Shown: positions 1 to 11,553 of the stretch, in pieces
Position numbering within the stretch: position 1 is the stretch's first letter
Layout of the letters: the number at the start of each line of letters is the position of its first letter
Origin: Panax quinquefolius
Taxonomy: Eukaryota > Streptophyta > Magnoliopsida > Apiales > Araliaceae
DNA length: 64,000 nt
Reading direction: 5' to 3'
Assembly: GCA_020205615.1 (NCBI GenBank)
Contig: CM035163.1
Location: 39,194,189 to 39,258,188 of the forward strand
Translations under genes and position numbers: made by a program
The notes under the pieces: generated by a model
Databases searched by the model: none
Told to the model about the DNA's origin: nothing
What the model saw: only the letters and a program-made list of their open reading frames with translations

Positions 1-208
1 AAAGTAATCACTTTCTTTTATTTATAAACAGTTGAGGAAAGGATTACCAACAGAACCAAGAACCAACCGTGTGGCTTTGATACCATTTGACAGCGGAATA
101 AGTTTCTTAACAAAATTTAAACAAAAATAAAAAACTTAAAGAAGATGACCGGTGAATCGGTAAAGTAATCACTTTCTTTTATTTATAAACAGTTGAAGAA
201 AGGATTAC
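1..208. repeat. 47-bp direct repeat (1-47 and 162-208)
   Basis: Positions 1-47 and 162-208 are identical except for one G/A difference, giving a 161-bp period. They flank the tRNA-Met-type primer site on the minus strand. This looks like a local tandem duplication in the pararetroviral leader. Confidence 0.8.
72..85 (-). promoter_or_regulatory. tRNA-Met-type primer-binding-site-like sequence
   Basis: The minus strand reads TGGTATCAAAGCCA. This differs at one base from the TGGTATCAGAGC complement of initiator tRNA-Met, the primer of caulimovirids and of many Ty3/gypsy elements. On the minus strand it lies downstream of the TATA box at 1494-1503, as expected for a pararetroviral leader. Coding sequence after it would lie left of the window. 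Confidence 0.55.
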
Positions 209-439
209 GTATAACCTAGATAAACTGTAAATAGAAGAGAGAAGTATGAAGAACTTCTTCTTCATCTTACTAGAAGAAGGAAGAAACAAGCTTCTTCTTC
301 GTTTCCTAGAAAGAAGGCAGAGAGAGGACCTCAGGTGAGGTTTTCTTACAAAAGATAAGCTTGAGTAACTCTAAACACTTCGAGTTACTTAAATAGAAAA
401 CTGAAAAGTTAATTACTATTGAATCACGCAGGATTCACT

Positions 440-570
440 ATTACATTTACTAAAGTAAAAGTACAAAGTAAAAGTAATTTACTAAAGTAAAAGTAAAAGT
501 AAAAACATTTTACATTTACATTTACTAAGGTAAAAGTAAAAGCATTTTACTTAAAGTAAAAGCTGATTTA
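440..570. repeat. Low-complexity AAGTAAA-type repeat
   Basis: Irregular runs of AGTAAA/AAGTAAAAGT and ACATTTACATTT fill this stretch of the viral leader. No coding signal is visible. Confidence 0.7.
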
Positions 571-714
571 CTAGGGAACAGCAATGATGATGTTGTTGAC
601 TACTTTCTGTTTTTGTGGAAAGCAAAAGCTGATGATGACTGGGGCCATCTTTGTTGATCGACCAAATCAAAGTCTCTCGCCGGTCTTGGGAGGTCTTCGT
701 TGATCATCTTCTCA

Positions 715-1216
715 GATGGATCACCATCCCTATACTATTCAGCCCCAAAATTTTTATCTAGGAGTTTCCCTTTCACCCCGAAAAATTTGGTTTATAAAGA
801 GAGGAGAAAAAATTTTTCACCGAACACTTGGTCAACATCTTCAAAATTTCATAAATTTTGTAAAAAAAATTTGTTTAAAAACAAATCAGACTGCGTCTGA
901 CACAAAGGATCACTCGATTGGCCTTGATCTGTCAGTGAACTCGATCTAAACAGTCTACTTCGTTTTAACTGAGTAGTCAAAAATTTGTTCTTTTGTCATT
1001 CCGCTTAACTCAAACCCGTCTTACCTTAAGTAAACTCATACCTTTAGATCTAATGATTCCCTTAGCCTAAACTGCTCCCACGCTGGAGACTTACAACGGC
1101 ATAACGGGACTTATGGCGTGTTTTACGATAGTTAGGTGATTTAAGGATGGAGCGAAAGAAGCAAAAGAGGAGATGGACGGTCGTCAATCAACAAAGATGG
1201 ATCACCATCCCTATAC
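715..1216. repeat. 21-bp exact direct repeat (715-735 and 1196-1216)
   Basis: A 21-bp sequence starting GATGGATCACCATCCC occurs twice, 481 bp apart, within the pararetroviral leader. Short sequences around each copy also resemble one another, so this may be an older, larger duplication. The stretch between holds no recognisable gene. Confidence 0.7.
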
Positions 1217-1493
1217 CCATTTGGGGAGTAGCAAAAATAGAAATAGAAATACTAATCACAGTTTTGACTAATCACAATTTTGATTACTAAATAAAAAAAC
1301 AAATTTATTGATAATTAAAATATTTACAAACAACACGTAAAATAAAACCGACTTACTTATTAAAGAAACATTTAAAGAAGAAGAGAAGAGGGTTAAGTAG
1401 GCTAAACAAATGGTAGAAACCTAAGATTCGGCCCCGAGAAGGAACTCGTAGTCTTACTAAGTTTCAAGTCTCGCCTTGCCAAATAAGTTCGGG

Positions 1494-1503
1494 CCTTTTA
1501 TAG
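1494..1503 (-). promoter_or_regulatory. Probable pararetroviral TATA box
   Basis: The minus strand reads CTATAAAAGG, a good plant TATA box. It lies downstream of the viral coding region and upstream of the primer-site-like sequence at 72-85. This matches a caulimovirid full-length-RNA promoter, and transcription would run leftward. Confidence 0.5.
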
Positions 1504-1630
1504 ATCAAGGAAAGGGAACTATTACATTAAACGGGTAAAATAAGAAACATTTTACATAAGGAAAAGTAAAATAAAGATACTTTACTATTGATGAATAGTA
1601 ATTACTTTTGACTAAAATAGACGATTTTGG

Positions 1631-2710
1631 CTAAAATGGCCGATAACCTTTTGACTCATCGATGCTTTTTGGTGGAAAAGAGAGCATCTTTTGACTTTCG
1701 GTGGAGAGCATCTTTTGATTTACGTGATGTGGGGGCCGCTTTGGTGGAAAAGTAGGAGATTCTTCCGATTGATTGGTGAGTCGGTCACGAAAGCAGTGCA
1801 AATAATCGAGGACATTAGGCAAATGGATCCCGAGCGTCTCAGAGGTTGATGGTGCCAGATGGGTCATTATCATCATTGAGGTTACTAAGAGAACCATGAC
1901 TGGAGGATGAAGAACATACTGAGGCTTCTTCATGTATGGCTTCGTCAATCCTTTTGTTGAGTGCTTGGGCAATTTTTATTAATTCTTTATCGAACAATTT
2001 TAAAATCGTAAATTTTACTAGAACACGCCGAACCTGTGGACCGACTTTAGACTCTTTTCGACTTGGATTTTGACTCTTTTTTCTTTACTAGCCCGAGGAA
2101 TGGTTGTGATCGAAGAGGGAAACCGGAGCAACAGAAATTCTCGTCGAACCCGACCAACTATTCTCGTTAATGTCTAATTTATCCCACCACTTAACATAAA
2201 AGAGGCGTAGACACTCGAGGAGTGGATCCGATCAATACCATCGATCGGAGTAGAGGGAGGTGGAATTTCAGATCGCCATTTAAGAATCCAGGGATCTTAT
2301 ATTTACTAACAAATAAAAGAGTGAGGGAACTCCGTCATTCTTGGATCTATTTTTATCGTGATTACTAAAATGATTTAGTTGAACTTTAAGGAGGCTCTGG
2401 AAGAAGGTCATAAGTAGAACCTAACCTATACCACCAAAGAACAAACCAATAGGGATTGGGCTCTTGAATTTATGGTCAAATTGAATGAACCATGAATGAC
2501 TATGTGATTCATTTTGGTGAAGGAGAACCTTGTACCAAGCTTCAATATAATCATAATAATGTAAAGAATTATTCGACTAGAGAGATTCATAAGATCGAGA
2601 GGGTTTTCCCCAATCGACATTCGAACAAACTGCTTAATGTATAAAGAATGATAAAGAACTTTAGTCTTATCATTGTTGGCATAAATTGGTTTAATGTTTA
2701 CTGACTCCAT
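1631..2710 (-). pseudogene. 3' coding region of the caulimovirid, unrecognised
   Basis: Two readable stretches lie after RNase H in viral sense (2710-2426 and 1972-1631), with a shorter readable stretch between them near 2200 in another frame. They are interrupted by stops and frame changes. The middle part contains a KWW motif. By position this could be the C-terminal extension of a polyprotein or a separate inclusion-body-type ORF. I do not recognise it by sequence and assign no function. Confidence 0.35.
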
Positions 2711-3169
2711 TTTCAGAAGAATATCCTTATAAAATACAAGAGATTTATAAGGAGCCAGGGGCTACTGGAAATGCCATCCAAGGGGAAAAAACTAGGCAAA
2801 GAAGTTTAATGGGGTCATCTTTTGGTTTCACGTAGGGTTCAATATGAAAAAGGTAATTTTCCCACTTAAGCATATGCCGTAAGGAGGATGACTAGGAGTC
2901 AAGATGAAGCCTTGGTTGGATTACTAAAAGGATCAATCGTTCAAAGCCATCGTTAAAGTCGAACTATATGGCTTGGGAAGTGTTCCAAGGATCGTGAATT
3001 TGTTTCGATCGATAAACTGGGTGATCTGGGTGAGGAATCAAAGTTCCTCCGGGTTGATTATTTGGGCCAAGAGGGGGGATCTTAACCCTCGAGGAAGATG
3101 ATCCTCTAATGCTCATGTCTCGAATAAGACCAGATTGATAAATTTCGAGTGAGAAAATCAGAATCAATT
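2711..3169 (-). other. Spacer after RNase H, no assigned product
   Basis: One open stretch of 67 codons (3167-2964) starts directly after the RNase H similarity and is rich in proline and serine. It may be the RNase H to C-terminal linker. Nothing else is recognised here. Confidence 0.3.
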
Positions 3170-3590
3170 ATTACTACCTTTGATGTATTCAATATCAAAA
3201 TCAAAATGCTCAATATGGTTTTGCCATCTAGCAAAAGAATGCTTAGAGGCTAGATTTTCAACATCCTTTTCTAAGATATATTTTGTCGACTTGCAATCAA
3301 TACTTTAACTAAAATTTTTGATTTAATAGATCACTTTGAAATTTATTAATACATAATACTAAAGAAAGTATTTCTTTTTAATAGTACTATAATTTAATTG
3401 TGTACTATTCCATGCACCTTAATGAAAATGAACAATTTGTTCGGGGAACTGAGTTAACTTTTGTTTAAGAATGCCTCCAATCCAATATATCGAGGCGCCG
3501 CTTTCAACAAATTTTATATACCGAATCATTGAAATGCCAAGACAGGCAATGCCTCGACGTAATTTTTACTGTTGGATTTACGTATAAGTA
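3170..3590 (-). pseudogene. Caulimovirid RNase H domain, broken
   Basis: Minus-strand translation shows the end of a pararetroviral RNase H, with a conserved D-C-K-S segment, a following F-A-R-W-Q motif and an F-D-F-D-I-E-Y-I-K-G segment near 3170-3210. Members degrade RNA in the RNA:DNA hybrid during reverse transcription. Several in-frame stops lie between 3300 and 3440. It continues directly from the RT domain and is not functional. Confidence 0.7.
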
Positions 3591-4620
3591 TGGACGCTAC
3601 CCAAGGTGGAGGATTGTTTTGCAAACGTTGGAAAAGAGGTTTGCAAATCTTCCTAAGATTCTTGTAAAACTTGCCAATATAATCGAAAGCGAGCCAAGAA
3701 ATCTCTCGCATTGGGTTTTATTGGTTATCTTATCGGGAAACTTGTCAAATGAATTGAATAGCTCTTTCAATGGGTAATGAACTTGTCCTCTAAAGATATT
3801 AAGACCAAGAAACCTTACTCCTCGACTCAAATAGTCAGATTTGGAAGGTGAAAGAACTAGACCATTATCTTTAATCGCCTTCAAGAACGATTTCAAATGT
3901 TTAATGTGTTCTTCAACGGCCTTTGAAAAAATGAGAATATCATCGATATATAAACGACAATAAAATGACCGAAAGGGTTTAATATGTCATTGAGAATATT
4001 TTGGAATTCATCGGGAGCATTTTTTAGGCCAAATGCCCGGACATTCCATTCAGAGTGACCAAACGGAGTAAGTGAATGTTATTTTGTATCTATCATCGTG
4101 GATGAATGGCAATCCGCCGTAAACCGGACTTAAGGTCAAATTTATCAATATTGTATGCGTTACTTAATCTATCGATAAGGTCGCCTTTGTTGGAAAGGGA
4201 TACCTAATCCATTCTAGAACCTTATTCAATGGTTTGTAATTAATGACTAGACGAGGTACACCTCTTTCTTTTTCTCGCTTCATTGTTAACATGTATGCGT
4301 GACAAGACCAAGGGGATTTATCGGGTTTAATTAAACCTTTACTAAGGAGATCATTAATTTCTTTTTACATAACTCTACTTGTTCATGATTCATTTGTATT
4401 GGCCCCGCCTTAGTAGAATTAGGTGTTCTTTGAATTCTCTTAGCATAAGGGAGCCTTACAACATGTTTTTTTCGATGCCAAAAGGCATTAGGGAGAATCG
4501 TAACAAAGATTGTTTTTAAATAGATTTTTAACTCTTCAATTTTTCTTGAACTTCTTATTCTCAGAAATGTTTCTTCAACTCGTTTGTACTTAATTTCTTC
4601 CTTTAAGAAATTCAAATGAG
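3591..4620 (-). pseudogene. Caulimovirid reverse transcriptase, broken
   Basis: The catalytic YIDD box is at 3950-3939 in a V-Y-I-D-D-I-L-I-F-S context, followed in the same frame (3896-3597) by the thumb and connection region with FLGLNI, FPDKI and RFLGSL motifs. The upstream part (4615-4331) lies in a different frame and carries the conserved protease-RT linker ending in a C-K-K-K segment. At least one frameshift and several stops separate the two halves, so no active enzyme is encoded. The linker and thumb wording distinguishes this from the Ty3/gypsy RTs elsewhere in the window. Confidence 0.8.
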
Positions 4621-5320
4621 TGGATTTACAATTTAATAAATTTAATGATTTGGAAATAGATTCTTCTTCAATAAATTTTAAATCTCTTTCTTTTGGTTTA
4701 ATAAGAAATTTAAATGTTATTTTCTTTCCTAAATGATTACAACTTAATCCTTCATTATCGGTAGTAAAAGGGTAAAGTAAATATATAAATGGTAATCCTA
4801 AGATGATCTTATCCGTAAGATCATGATTAAAACAAACGATGTTTTAAAACACATATTATCTCGATGTATATGAACATTAGGTAACTTATATTTAATTTCC
4901 ATTTGACTACCATCGTCAATTCAATTTTTCATTAGTTTTCCTATAGTAAATAGTTGATTAAGCCTTCTCTCGAATACAGCTTTAAATCGCTACCCAGATC
5001 AACTAGTAAGGTGAAGTCAGATTGAAAAGGTTTTATCGACAACTAGATTAATGGAAATATACCATTTTTTGGATGGTGATATCCTTAATTCTTTTTAAGT
5101 GAAAGACCTTGAACAAAAAGATCGCTTTCTTCCTTAGTACTTGTATGATTCAGTTCATCGTGATCTTCATCACTAGAGGAAGAATCTTGAACATGAAGGT
5201 CTGATCTTTTGTCATCAAAATCTTTTCTTAAATTAGAGACTTCTAATTTTAGGTTAGAAATTTCTTTTTTAGTTTATCGACTTCTTGATTTAATTTCGAA
5301 GGGTTACTTTCTTTAACCGA
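4621..5320 (-). pseudogene. Caulimovirid aspartic protease region, broken
   Basis: Position between the coat/zinc-knuckle region and RT, plus a V-D-L-G-S motif near 5000 that resembles a degraded D-T/S-G-S/A retropepsin active site, indicate the protease. The Thr/Ser of the motif has become Leu. Stops interrupt the frame. The call rests mostly on order, with the motif as secondary support. Confidence 0.5.
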
Positions 5321-5323
5321 GTT

Positions 5324-6600
5324 TTAAATCGTTTCTAGGGTTTTATTCGCACTAAATATCGGTTTATCTTTAGCCTTAACAATTTTATCCTTAACTCTAT
5401 TATCTTTAGTTAATAAATCTTTTAATTGTTTAGTATACTGAGATTTTAACTCAGGATCAGAAATTTTACTGATTAAATCAATTAGCAGAGAGCTTTCTTC
5501 TTCATCTTTATTAATTACATTGATTTGCTTAATGCAACACTTTTCATTGCAATTGTTAGTACAAATAGTGACTTTGTCATTGTCACTATCTGTTTCATGA
5601 TTACTAGAACTGCTATTAGAAGAATAAGGAATATCGTAACCTTCATCATTACCGACATTGTTTCTCATTCTCATTAGTTCTAATAATTGTTCAAGATCTT
5701 CACTAGAGATATTTAATTGAGATAATTTCTTTTTATTTTGCATTCATTTTTGTAATGCCCTTCCTGCCCACAATTGTGGCAAACAATTTTACTTTTATCA
5801 AATTTTTTAGATGATTTTTTATTTGTGGGTTTGGGTTTACTATAATAATCTTCTTGATTTTTATCTTTTCTATGACTGCGTCTTTATTTATGACGTTTGT
5901 TATTTTTTTGATAATCAATATGTTTATGCAGGTGCTTCCTTCTAGAGGGAGCAACTGGTGGTAAACCATATTGTTCACAGAACGTGCCTAACTCGTATTT
6001 AGCTTTCTTTTTGTCTTTACTGGCTTGTTTAGCTAATTTAAAGTCAATACACATTTTTAATCCAATTTTTTGAATATAATTGATTATGTCACCATATGTT
6101 AGGTTATCATAATCGATATATCCTAAATCTTTGCTTAACTCTTCATTTAACTTTATGTGCGTAATAATGAAGGTAAACCATCGATTTAATTTTTCTTTCC
6201 GTAATGGTTTGTTACTATCGTCAAGAACATAACTCTGGAGGTAAACACATCTTTATACCACCTAAAATCACTTAGGGTGGGACAAGTGTGGTTACTTAAC
6301 TGGTTGTGAATTCTCTCAGTAATATTACTGGGAGTACCAACAAAATGTTTAATAATGGTAAAAATTAGAGTATTAACACCATCTGGCGGACTAATACCAA
6401 CATCTTCATCGAAGCCATCATTGTCTATCTGAATAGCATGAATTATTGATAATCTAGTATCTTCGGTGAGATGTTTTTCCCACCAAGATCTGAGAATACC
6501 AGTGAATCCACTAGCTAACAACTCAACAATATCTGGCTGAGACAGGTTGTTGAATTTAGTTATATAGCTGTTTGCTACCATAGACATGTGGTTCAATTTA
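5324..6600 (-). pseudogene. Caulimovirid coat-protein region with CCHC zinc knuckle, broken
   Basis: The stretch 6596-6186 carries the conserved coat core with an F-R-W-Y-K-D motif and a preceding S-W-W segment. Lysine-rich sequence follows, then a CX2CX4HX4C knuckle at about 5790-5740, of which the readable 5978-5733 stretch is an out-of-frame view. An acidic Ser/Asn-rich tail follows at 5743-5324. The protein would package viral nucleic acid. Frames change at least twice, and the readable blocks are not one continuous ORF. Confidence 0.7.
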
Positions 6601-8000
6601 TTTAATATCTCTTGTTCACTGAATCCATCAATATTCCATTCATAGATTTTATTAGATGATACAGAAAACTGTTTATCTAGATTTCTTTCTTCGAACTGTA
6701 AATCCGGAGGAGTAGGTCTAGAATACTAGTTTCTGGTTATACTAGTGTTTTTGACTGTTAATTTATTTAACTGATCATTAAAGTTCAGAATTGAATCAAG
6801 ATTTAACGATCCGATCGACGACTACCGCTTTCAATATCGCTTAACTTGATCAATAGTAGCAATAGTGCCACTGGACCGAAGTTCGCTTTTTAATTTTTAA
6901 ATAACTTATCAATCGATCGAACAAGTTCACTATCATCATCATTAGTGCAATTCTAATTTACTTCTATTTTCTCGTAAACTTATTAAAGGATGTTCAATTT
7001 TGAATCGGGTTTTTTGATAATGGTTTCTTCAAACTTTTCTTCAATCCTATCTAGCTGTCTTCCTACAGTTGCTAGATATTGATTACTAAAATTTAATTGT
7101 TCAATTATTTTTTTATCATCTTTGTTACCATCTGAAATCTTAAAAGGGTCGGCAACAATGTATGTATTTTTAAACGGATTAGAACAGCTTTAAATGGGGA
7201 TGACTAGTAAGAAATTTTCGATTTATCTTCTCGTATCCATCGAAGTTTTAGTAATAACACTACATTTACCTTGATATTGATCATACCAATCGTAAAAGGT
7301 AATGTTTATTTTTTCATCGTTAATAAAACGCTTCCATCTATTAACCATTTTATCACATGCCTTTTCGTAAGGGTGATTGGAGCGTAAACAGTGTCTTTTT
7401 TCTTTATTAGATTTAGAATTAAAATCCTTTACAAGATTGTCCCAATCTAGTATGAATTTTTTTTAATGACTCTTAGTTGATTATTAATAGGATTTCAAAA
7501 TCAATCGAGTTGGAAATTCGTAAGAAGTGGGAGAGGAGGATTTCTCTTCAATAGGTCAACATGTGCATAGTAAGGGTGACTAGCTTGACTCGATTAAGGA
7601 TTCCTTTAATTTAATATCCCTAACTAAAGGATTACCGAGTACTTCAAAGATTCTTCTAGTGTGAATCAAGGTGATAAAGAACTAGTAAAATCTTCAATAA
7701 TAATCGGTCTTCTGCACGCCAAAACTTATCTTGACTGCTCCATCGTAAAAATTGCTTAACATTTTCAATATTTAACATATTATCGACTACAAAGTTGTTG
7801 TGGAATTTCATTGGGTAAAGTCCATCGACTAGGTAACGTAATATCCTTCCAGAGGATGGTTCTCTGGATTTGAATATTAGCATCACTAGTTGAACTCAAT
7901 TAATACAGCTTTGATCCTTAGGACTTTTATTAAGAGCATGAACGCTTAAATTGCTTTTCATGGTCTTATAATAAACTCAGAATCAAAGCTATGGGTTGAG
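6601..8000 (-). pseudogene. Upstream caulimovirid coding region, unrecognised
   Basis: This is AT-rich minus-strand sequence with scattered readable pieces, the longest being 76 codons at 7886-7656. By position upstream of the coat core it should include movement-protein-like or N-terminal polyprotein sequence. I could not find a diagnostic movement-protein motif. A possible degraded primer site (GGATCAAAGC on the minus strand) lies near 7905-7917. Confidence 0.3.
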
Positions 8001-8800
8001 AACCCTCAATCATACGAAAGTGATCTCACCAGATGTTTTAATGTTTAATGTTAAAGCTTTTTAATAGATGTTGATCACTAAGGCTTAGTGTGAAATCAGA
8101 AAGCAATTAAAATGGATAGGTCCATCAGGCAAACTCGATTCCATCACACCTATCATACATGGATAGTAATTCAGAACCCAAAGCATCTCTAAGACAAAGG
8201 TAGATGCTTGAATTAATTCCCTTAATGTTCAATGGTTTAACCGCAACTTGTACTAGACTCAATGTGGATAAAATTGTAACCTTTCTTCCTATGTTTTTAA
8301 TGACATCGGAGATAAAAGACTACAATTTTCATACTCTTTGTTAATCATGTAAACTTTTTTCTACGCTTTTAACATTATAATCGGTTTTGAAGTTATCAAA
8401 AATGTCGATCGGTAAATTTCTTTAGAGATACTCTAGGTATGTTCCAATTATGTAAAGCTTGACTAATGTTTTCATAACTGTGTGATTCTTGGTTAACTAT
8501 ATCTCGAACAGAGGCAAAGTCGACCTTGGTTATTAGTCGAGGAGTTAGACCAATAATCTACTCATCTTTTTATAGATTTTCAAAATAAATTTTTATTCAT
8601 TATTCTTCCATTCATACCCTCTTACCTTAGATGCACATACATACTATACCCGTGTTCTATACCCTATAATCGCTTTCACCCAAGAGACTTACAAAAGGTA
8701 GACACACTCGGAAACAAGGTGGATTTCAAGTAAGTTAGGTGACTTTAATAAGAATAAAGAAAGAGAGTAAATTTTGAAAATAGTAAACGTATAACCTGAA
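8001..8800 (-). other. Pararetroviral leader segment next to the Tat junction
   Basis: This stretch has no coding signal. Three short anchors near 8624, 8684 and 8734 recur in the same order near 1019, 1086 and 1131. This suggests it is the second copy of the viral leader. Confidence 0.45.
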
Positions 8801-9292
8801 TGTAAAAACCTCTTTTTATAAAACTTCATTGCTATATCCTATTTAAAATTGAATTTTTCATCAATTCAAACACTATGTATATAGGTGCGAACGAGGTACA
8901 ACACTATTTCAAAATAATTGCACATTGATCCACACACACACACACATATTCATATAACAGTTTCTTTGAAAAGTGGCGGTCACTGTGGCAACACGGATGT
9001 CGGGGGGTGCCTAACACCTTCCCTTCGTATAATCAAGCCCACGAACCCAAAATGAATCTCGGTTTCACAGACTCGTTTAGCAGTGTCAAATCACTAGGTC
9101 AATGTGCAAACCTTTTTCAGTTACGTTGGTGCAACTAGTTAAATACACCAACTGGCAACTCTTAAAGTCAAATCGTCGATATTATACATGTCGGACCTTT
9201 TTCACTTGTTTTTTCAAACAAATCTCACCTTAACATGAGAACACCAAAGAACAAGTAAACTAAAAGGGACATTAAAAATCCCGACGCCGACA
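8801..9292 (+). repeat. Tat 5' LTR, 3'-terminal remnant
   Basis: It matches 38009-38494 over its whole length with scattered substitutions (about six in the first 140 aligned bases, by eye) and ends in CGACA like the 3' LTR. Homology starts abruptly at 8801, where pararetroviral sequence ends, so the first 2.3 kb of this LTR is absent here. It includes a (CA)n tract near 8932. Confidence 0.75.
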
Positions 9293-9294
9293 AG

Positions 9295-9312
9295 TGGCGC
9301 ATCATTGGGACT
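9295..9312 (+). promoter_or_regulatory. Probable Tat primer-binding site
   Basis: Two bases after the LTR end the sequence reads TGGCGCATCATTGGGAC. Its TGGCGC start and position fit Tat-lineage primer sites, but I cannot name the tRNA with certainty and the sequence may have drifted. Confidence 0.4.
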
Positions 9313-10020
9313 TCAATAAGAGGGCTTAAGCCGCTATTACAAGCTTTTCAAAATTGTTATATGTTTGTGTGTGAATGTTGCATTTATATTTATGATGAAT
9401 GTGTACTAACGCATCTTACTTTATCGTGATTATACTATATCTATCTCAGGATATTAGTGCTTCGCATACATGTCATCATTTTCATAAATGGTGAGACACG
9501 TTGTATGTGAATGTATGTTGTGTGGTTCCTCCATCAGGAGGCTATCCTGTTGGTGTTTGATTACTGGACTCATAGGAAGAATAATTCCAATGGGGCTCAA
9601 GAAAGGCACCACCCAGATTCGCTCTAGTTGATAGACCGGATTAATTTCCCGTCAAGTAAATTGCGATGATCTAGGAACCTTAATGCCAAAAAGCCGCGAG
9701 AGAAACCCTAAGATAGGTCAACCTCTGATAAACCAAACGCGGAGGAAAGTCTCTTCATGCTTTCCATTTTCAATTACTTGTAAAAGCATTTACTTGTAAT
9801 TTTATTCTATGCTCATATTTATGTAATGGAAAATATGAAGATTTTCTGTGCATGCATGTTATCAATTAACACCTAGTTTTGCAAGACAACATTCCTAAAA
9901 CGGACATATTATGATAACATTTACATTACCTAAGACTAAACTACATAAGTCTTTTGTAGGGAAATCATTGGACCTGTTACCCGCTCAAAATCTAAAAAGG
10001 CCACGAGCCTATAGCCAATC
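9313..10020 (+). other. Tat 5' untranslated leader
   Basis: No ORF or strong structure is seen apart from a short CCTCC/GGAGG hairpin near 9527-9541. It ends at the ATG of gag at 10021. Confidence 0.5.
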
Positions 10021-11553
10021 ATGTCTGCATCTGACCAGTCTAATCTTGTTTTTTGTGAAGAATTTGACGGATTAAGTCAGCAAATCACAAATTTGGTTGT
10101 CTTGCTTAAAGAATTGCATCCGTCCACTCAGGGTACAAAGATGCCTCCACATGCAGAATCCTCTACACAAGGAGGAATACAAGGTCTAGATAAAACAAAT
10201 CTATAACCTCCGTTGGATACAACCAACAAAGACCCTGAAAACACCCATCTTAAAGGAGATCCAGACACCGGTGATATCAGGAAGAAGGTACTCCAAATGG
10301 AGGAAACTATCCATTTTCTCAAAGGGATTGGAACACATGGGAGTGTTTCATATGTTGACCTTTGCATCTTCCCTGGTGTTCATTATCCAGAGAAATTCAA
10401 AACCCCTGATATTGAAAAGTATGACATATTAGGGGATCCTTATACACATTTGAAATTGTTCATTGGAGAACTCGGATCTTATGCAGAAAATGAAAAGCTC
10501 AGAATGCAGCTATTTCAGAAAAGTCTGACTGGAGAAGCTCGTTCATGGTATACCAGATTGGACAACTCAAAGATCCATTGCTGGGAAGAGCTAGCTCACG
10601 CCTTCCTCACTCAATATAGTTTTCAATCTCAGATGGCTCCTAACCGGTACCAAATTACCAAGGTCAAGAAATAGTCTAATGAGTTTTTCAGAGAGTATGT
10701 TCAAAGGTGGAGGCGCCTTGCTGCTCAAGTTATTCCTTCCATGGTGGAATCAAAAATGGTCATGACATTCATAGATGTACAGGAAGCTTCTTTCTATGAG
10801 AGAGTCTTAGCTGGTATTGGCAAACCATTCTCTAAAATGATCAAACACGGAGAGATGGCTGAAATGGGATTGAAGTCTGATAAAATTCAAGACCTAGCTG
10901 CTCTTAAAGCTGTTGCTGAGCACATCCAGTCATGATCTTATGGAAACAACCCCCGGAGGGTCTATAAAAAGAAAGAGGAGGATGTTTCCTTGATACTACA
11001 AGGTCAAAAAGGCAATCAAATCATGCCTATACAAAGGAGAAACTACTACCCTTTTCATGCACAATCTTCAAACCCTCCATTGCCTAAAAGTGGAGATGCA
11101 AAGCGTCCTCGGGCATTCATACCCTTATGGGACTCGCTCAAGAATATTCTTGCTCTTCTGACTAATCAGAAGAAAAATACACATCTTCTTCCACCAGCCA
11201 ACCCTAATGGGAGGGATTTTAATGCTACACGGAAGTGTGCCTATCATGCCGAAGCACCTGGACATGATACTCAAGATTGTTGGGCCTTAAAACACAAGAT
11301 CCAAGATTTAATAGACAACGGTGAGATCGTGGTCACCAAACCAGATCAACCTCATGTGCGAGACAACCCTCTTCCTCAACACAAAGAAGAAGAGGTCAAC
11401 ATGATGAGTTGGAGCACTGGACAGAGATCCAATTCTAATGGTGAATCATCCCAAACCCTCAAAAACGGTGTTGACAAATGGGATTATGCAAAGTTCCAAT
11501 TTACCATGGAACAAAAGATGAAGGCTCTTTGCAAGCAAATTGAGAAATTGTGA
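10021..11553 (+). pseudogene. gag: Tat gag, broken
   Basis: One reading frame runs from ATG 10021 to 11553, interrupted by stops near 10204, 10672 and 10933. The capsid core is recognisable from the D-P-Y-T-H-L, ARSWY and F-L-T-Q-Y segments, the retrotransposon gag fold typical of Tat/Ogre. Near 11230-11310 a knuckle-like module C-x2-H-x5-GH-x4-C-WALKHKIQ is followed by an I-Q-D-L-I-D helix. Gag would form the particle that packages element RNA. Its frame connects downstream through a shift at about 11550. The stops mostly fit single-base changes of Gln or Trp codons. Confidence 0.8.

Larger units (their letters stand above)
1..8800 (-). mobile_element. Endogenous caulimovirid (plant pararetrovirus) copy, decayed
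   Basis: Read on the minus strand, the order is unrecognised 5' coding region, coat region with zinc knuckle, protease, RT with a YIDD box, RNase H, unrecognised 3' coding region, TATA box and leader. This gag-like CP, PR, RT and RH order without an integrase is that of the Caulimoviridae. RT-RNase H wording (for example the FPDKI..KTQ.ERFLGSL segment) is caulimovirid rather than Ty3/gypsy. The frame is broken by many stops and shifts, so no intact viral protein remains. The right end abuts a Tat LTR fragment at 8800/8801. The left end is not reached inside the window. Family assignment is firm; genus is not determined. Confidence 0.8.

Noticed and set aside
700..949. Two overlapping small plus-strand ORFs.
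   Set aside because: They run against viral sense within the leader and show no family pattern; probably chance.
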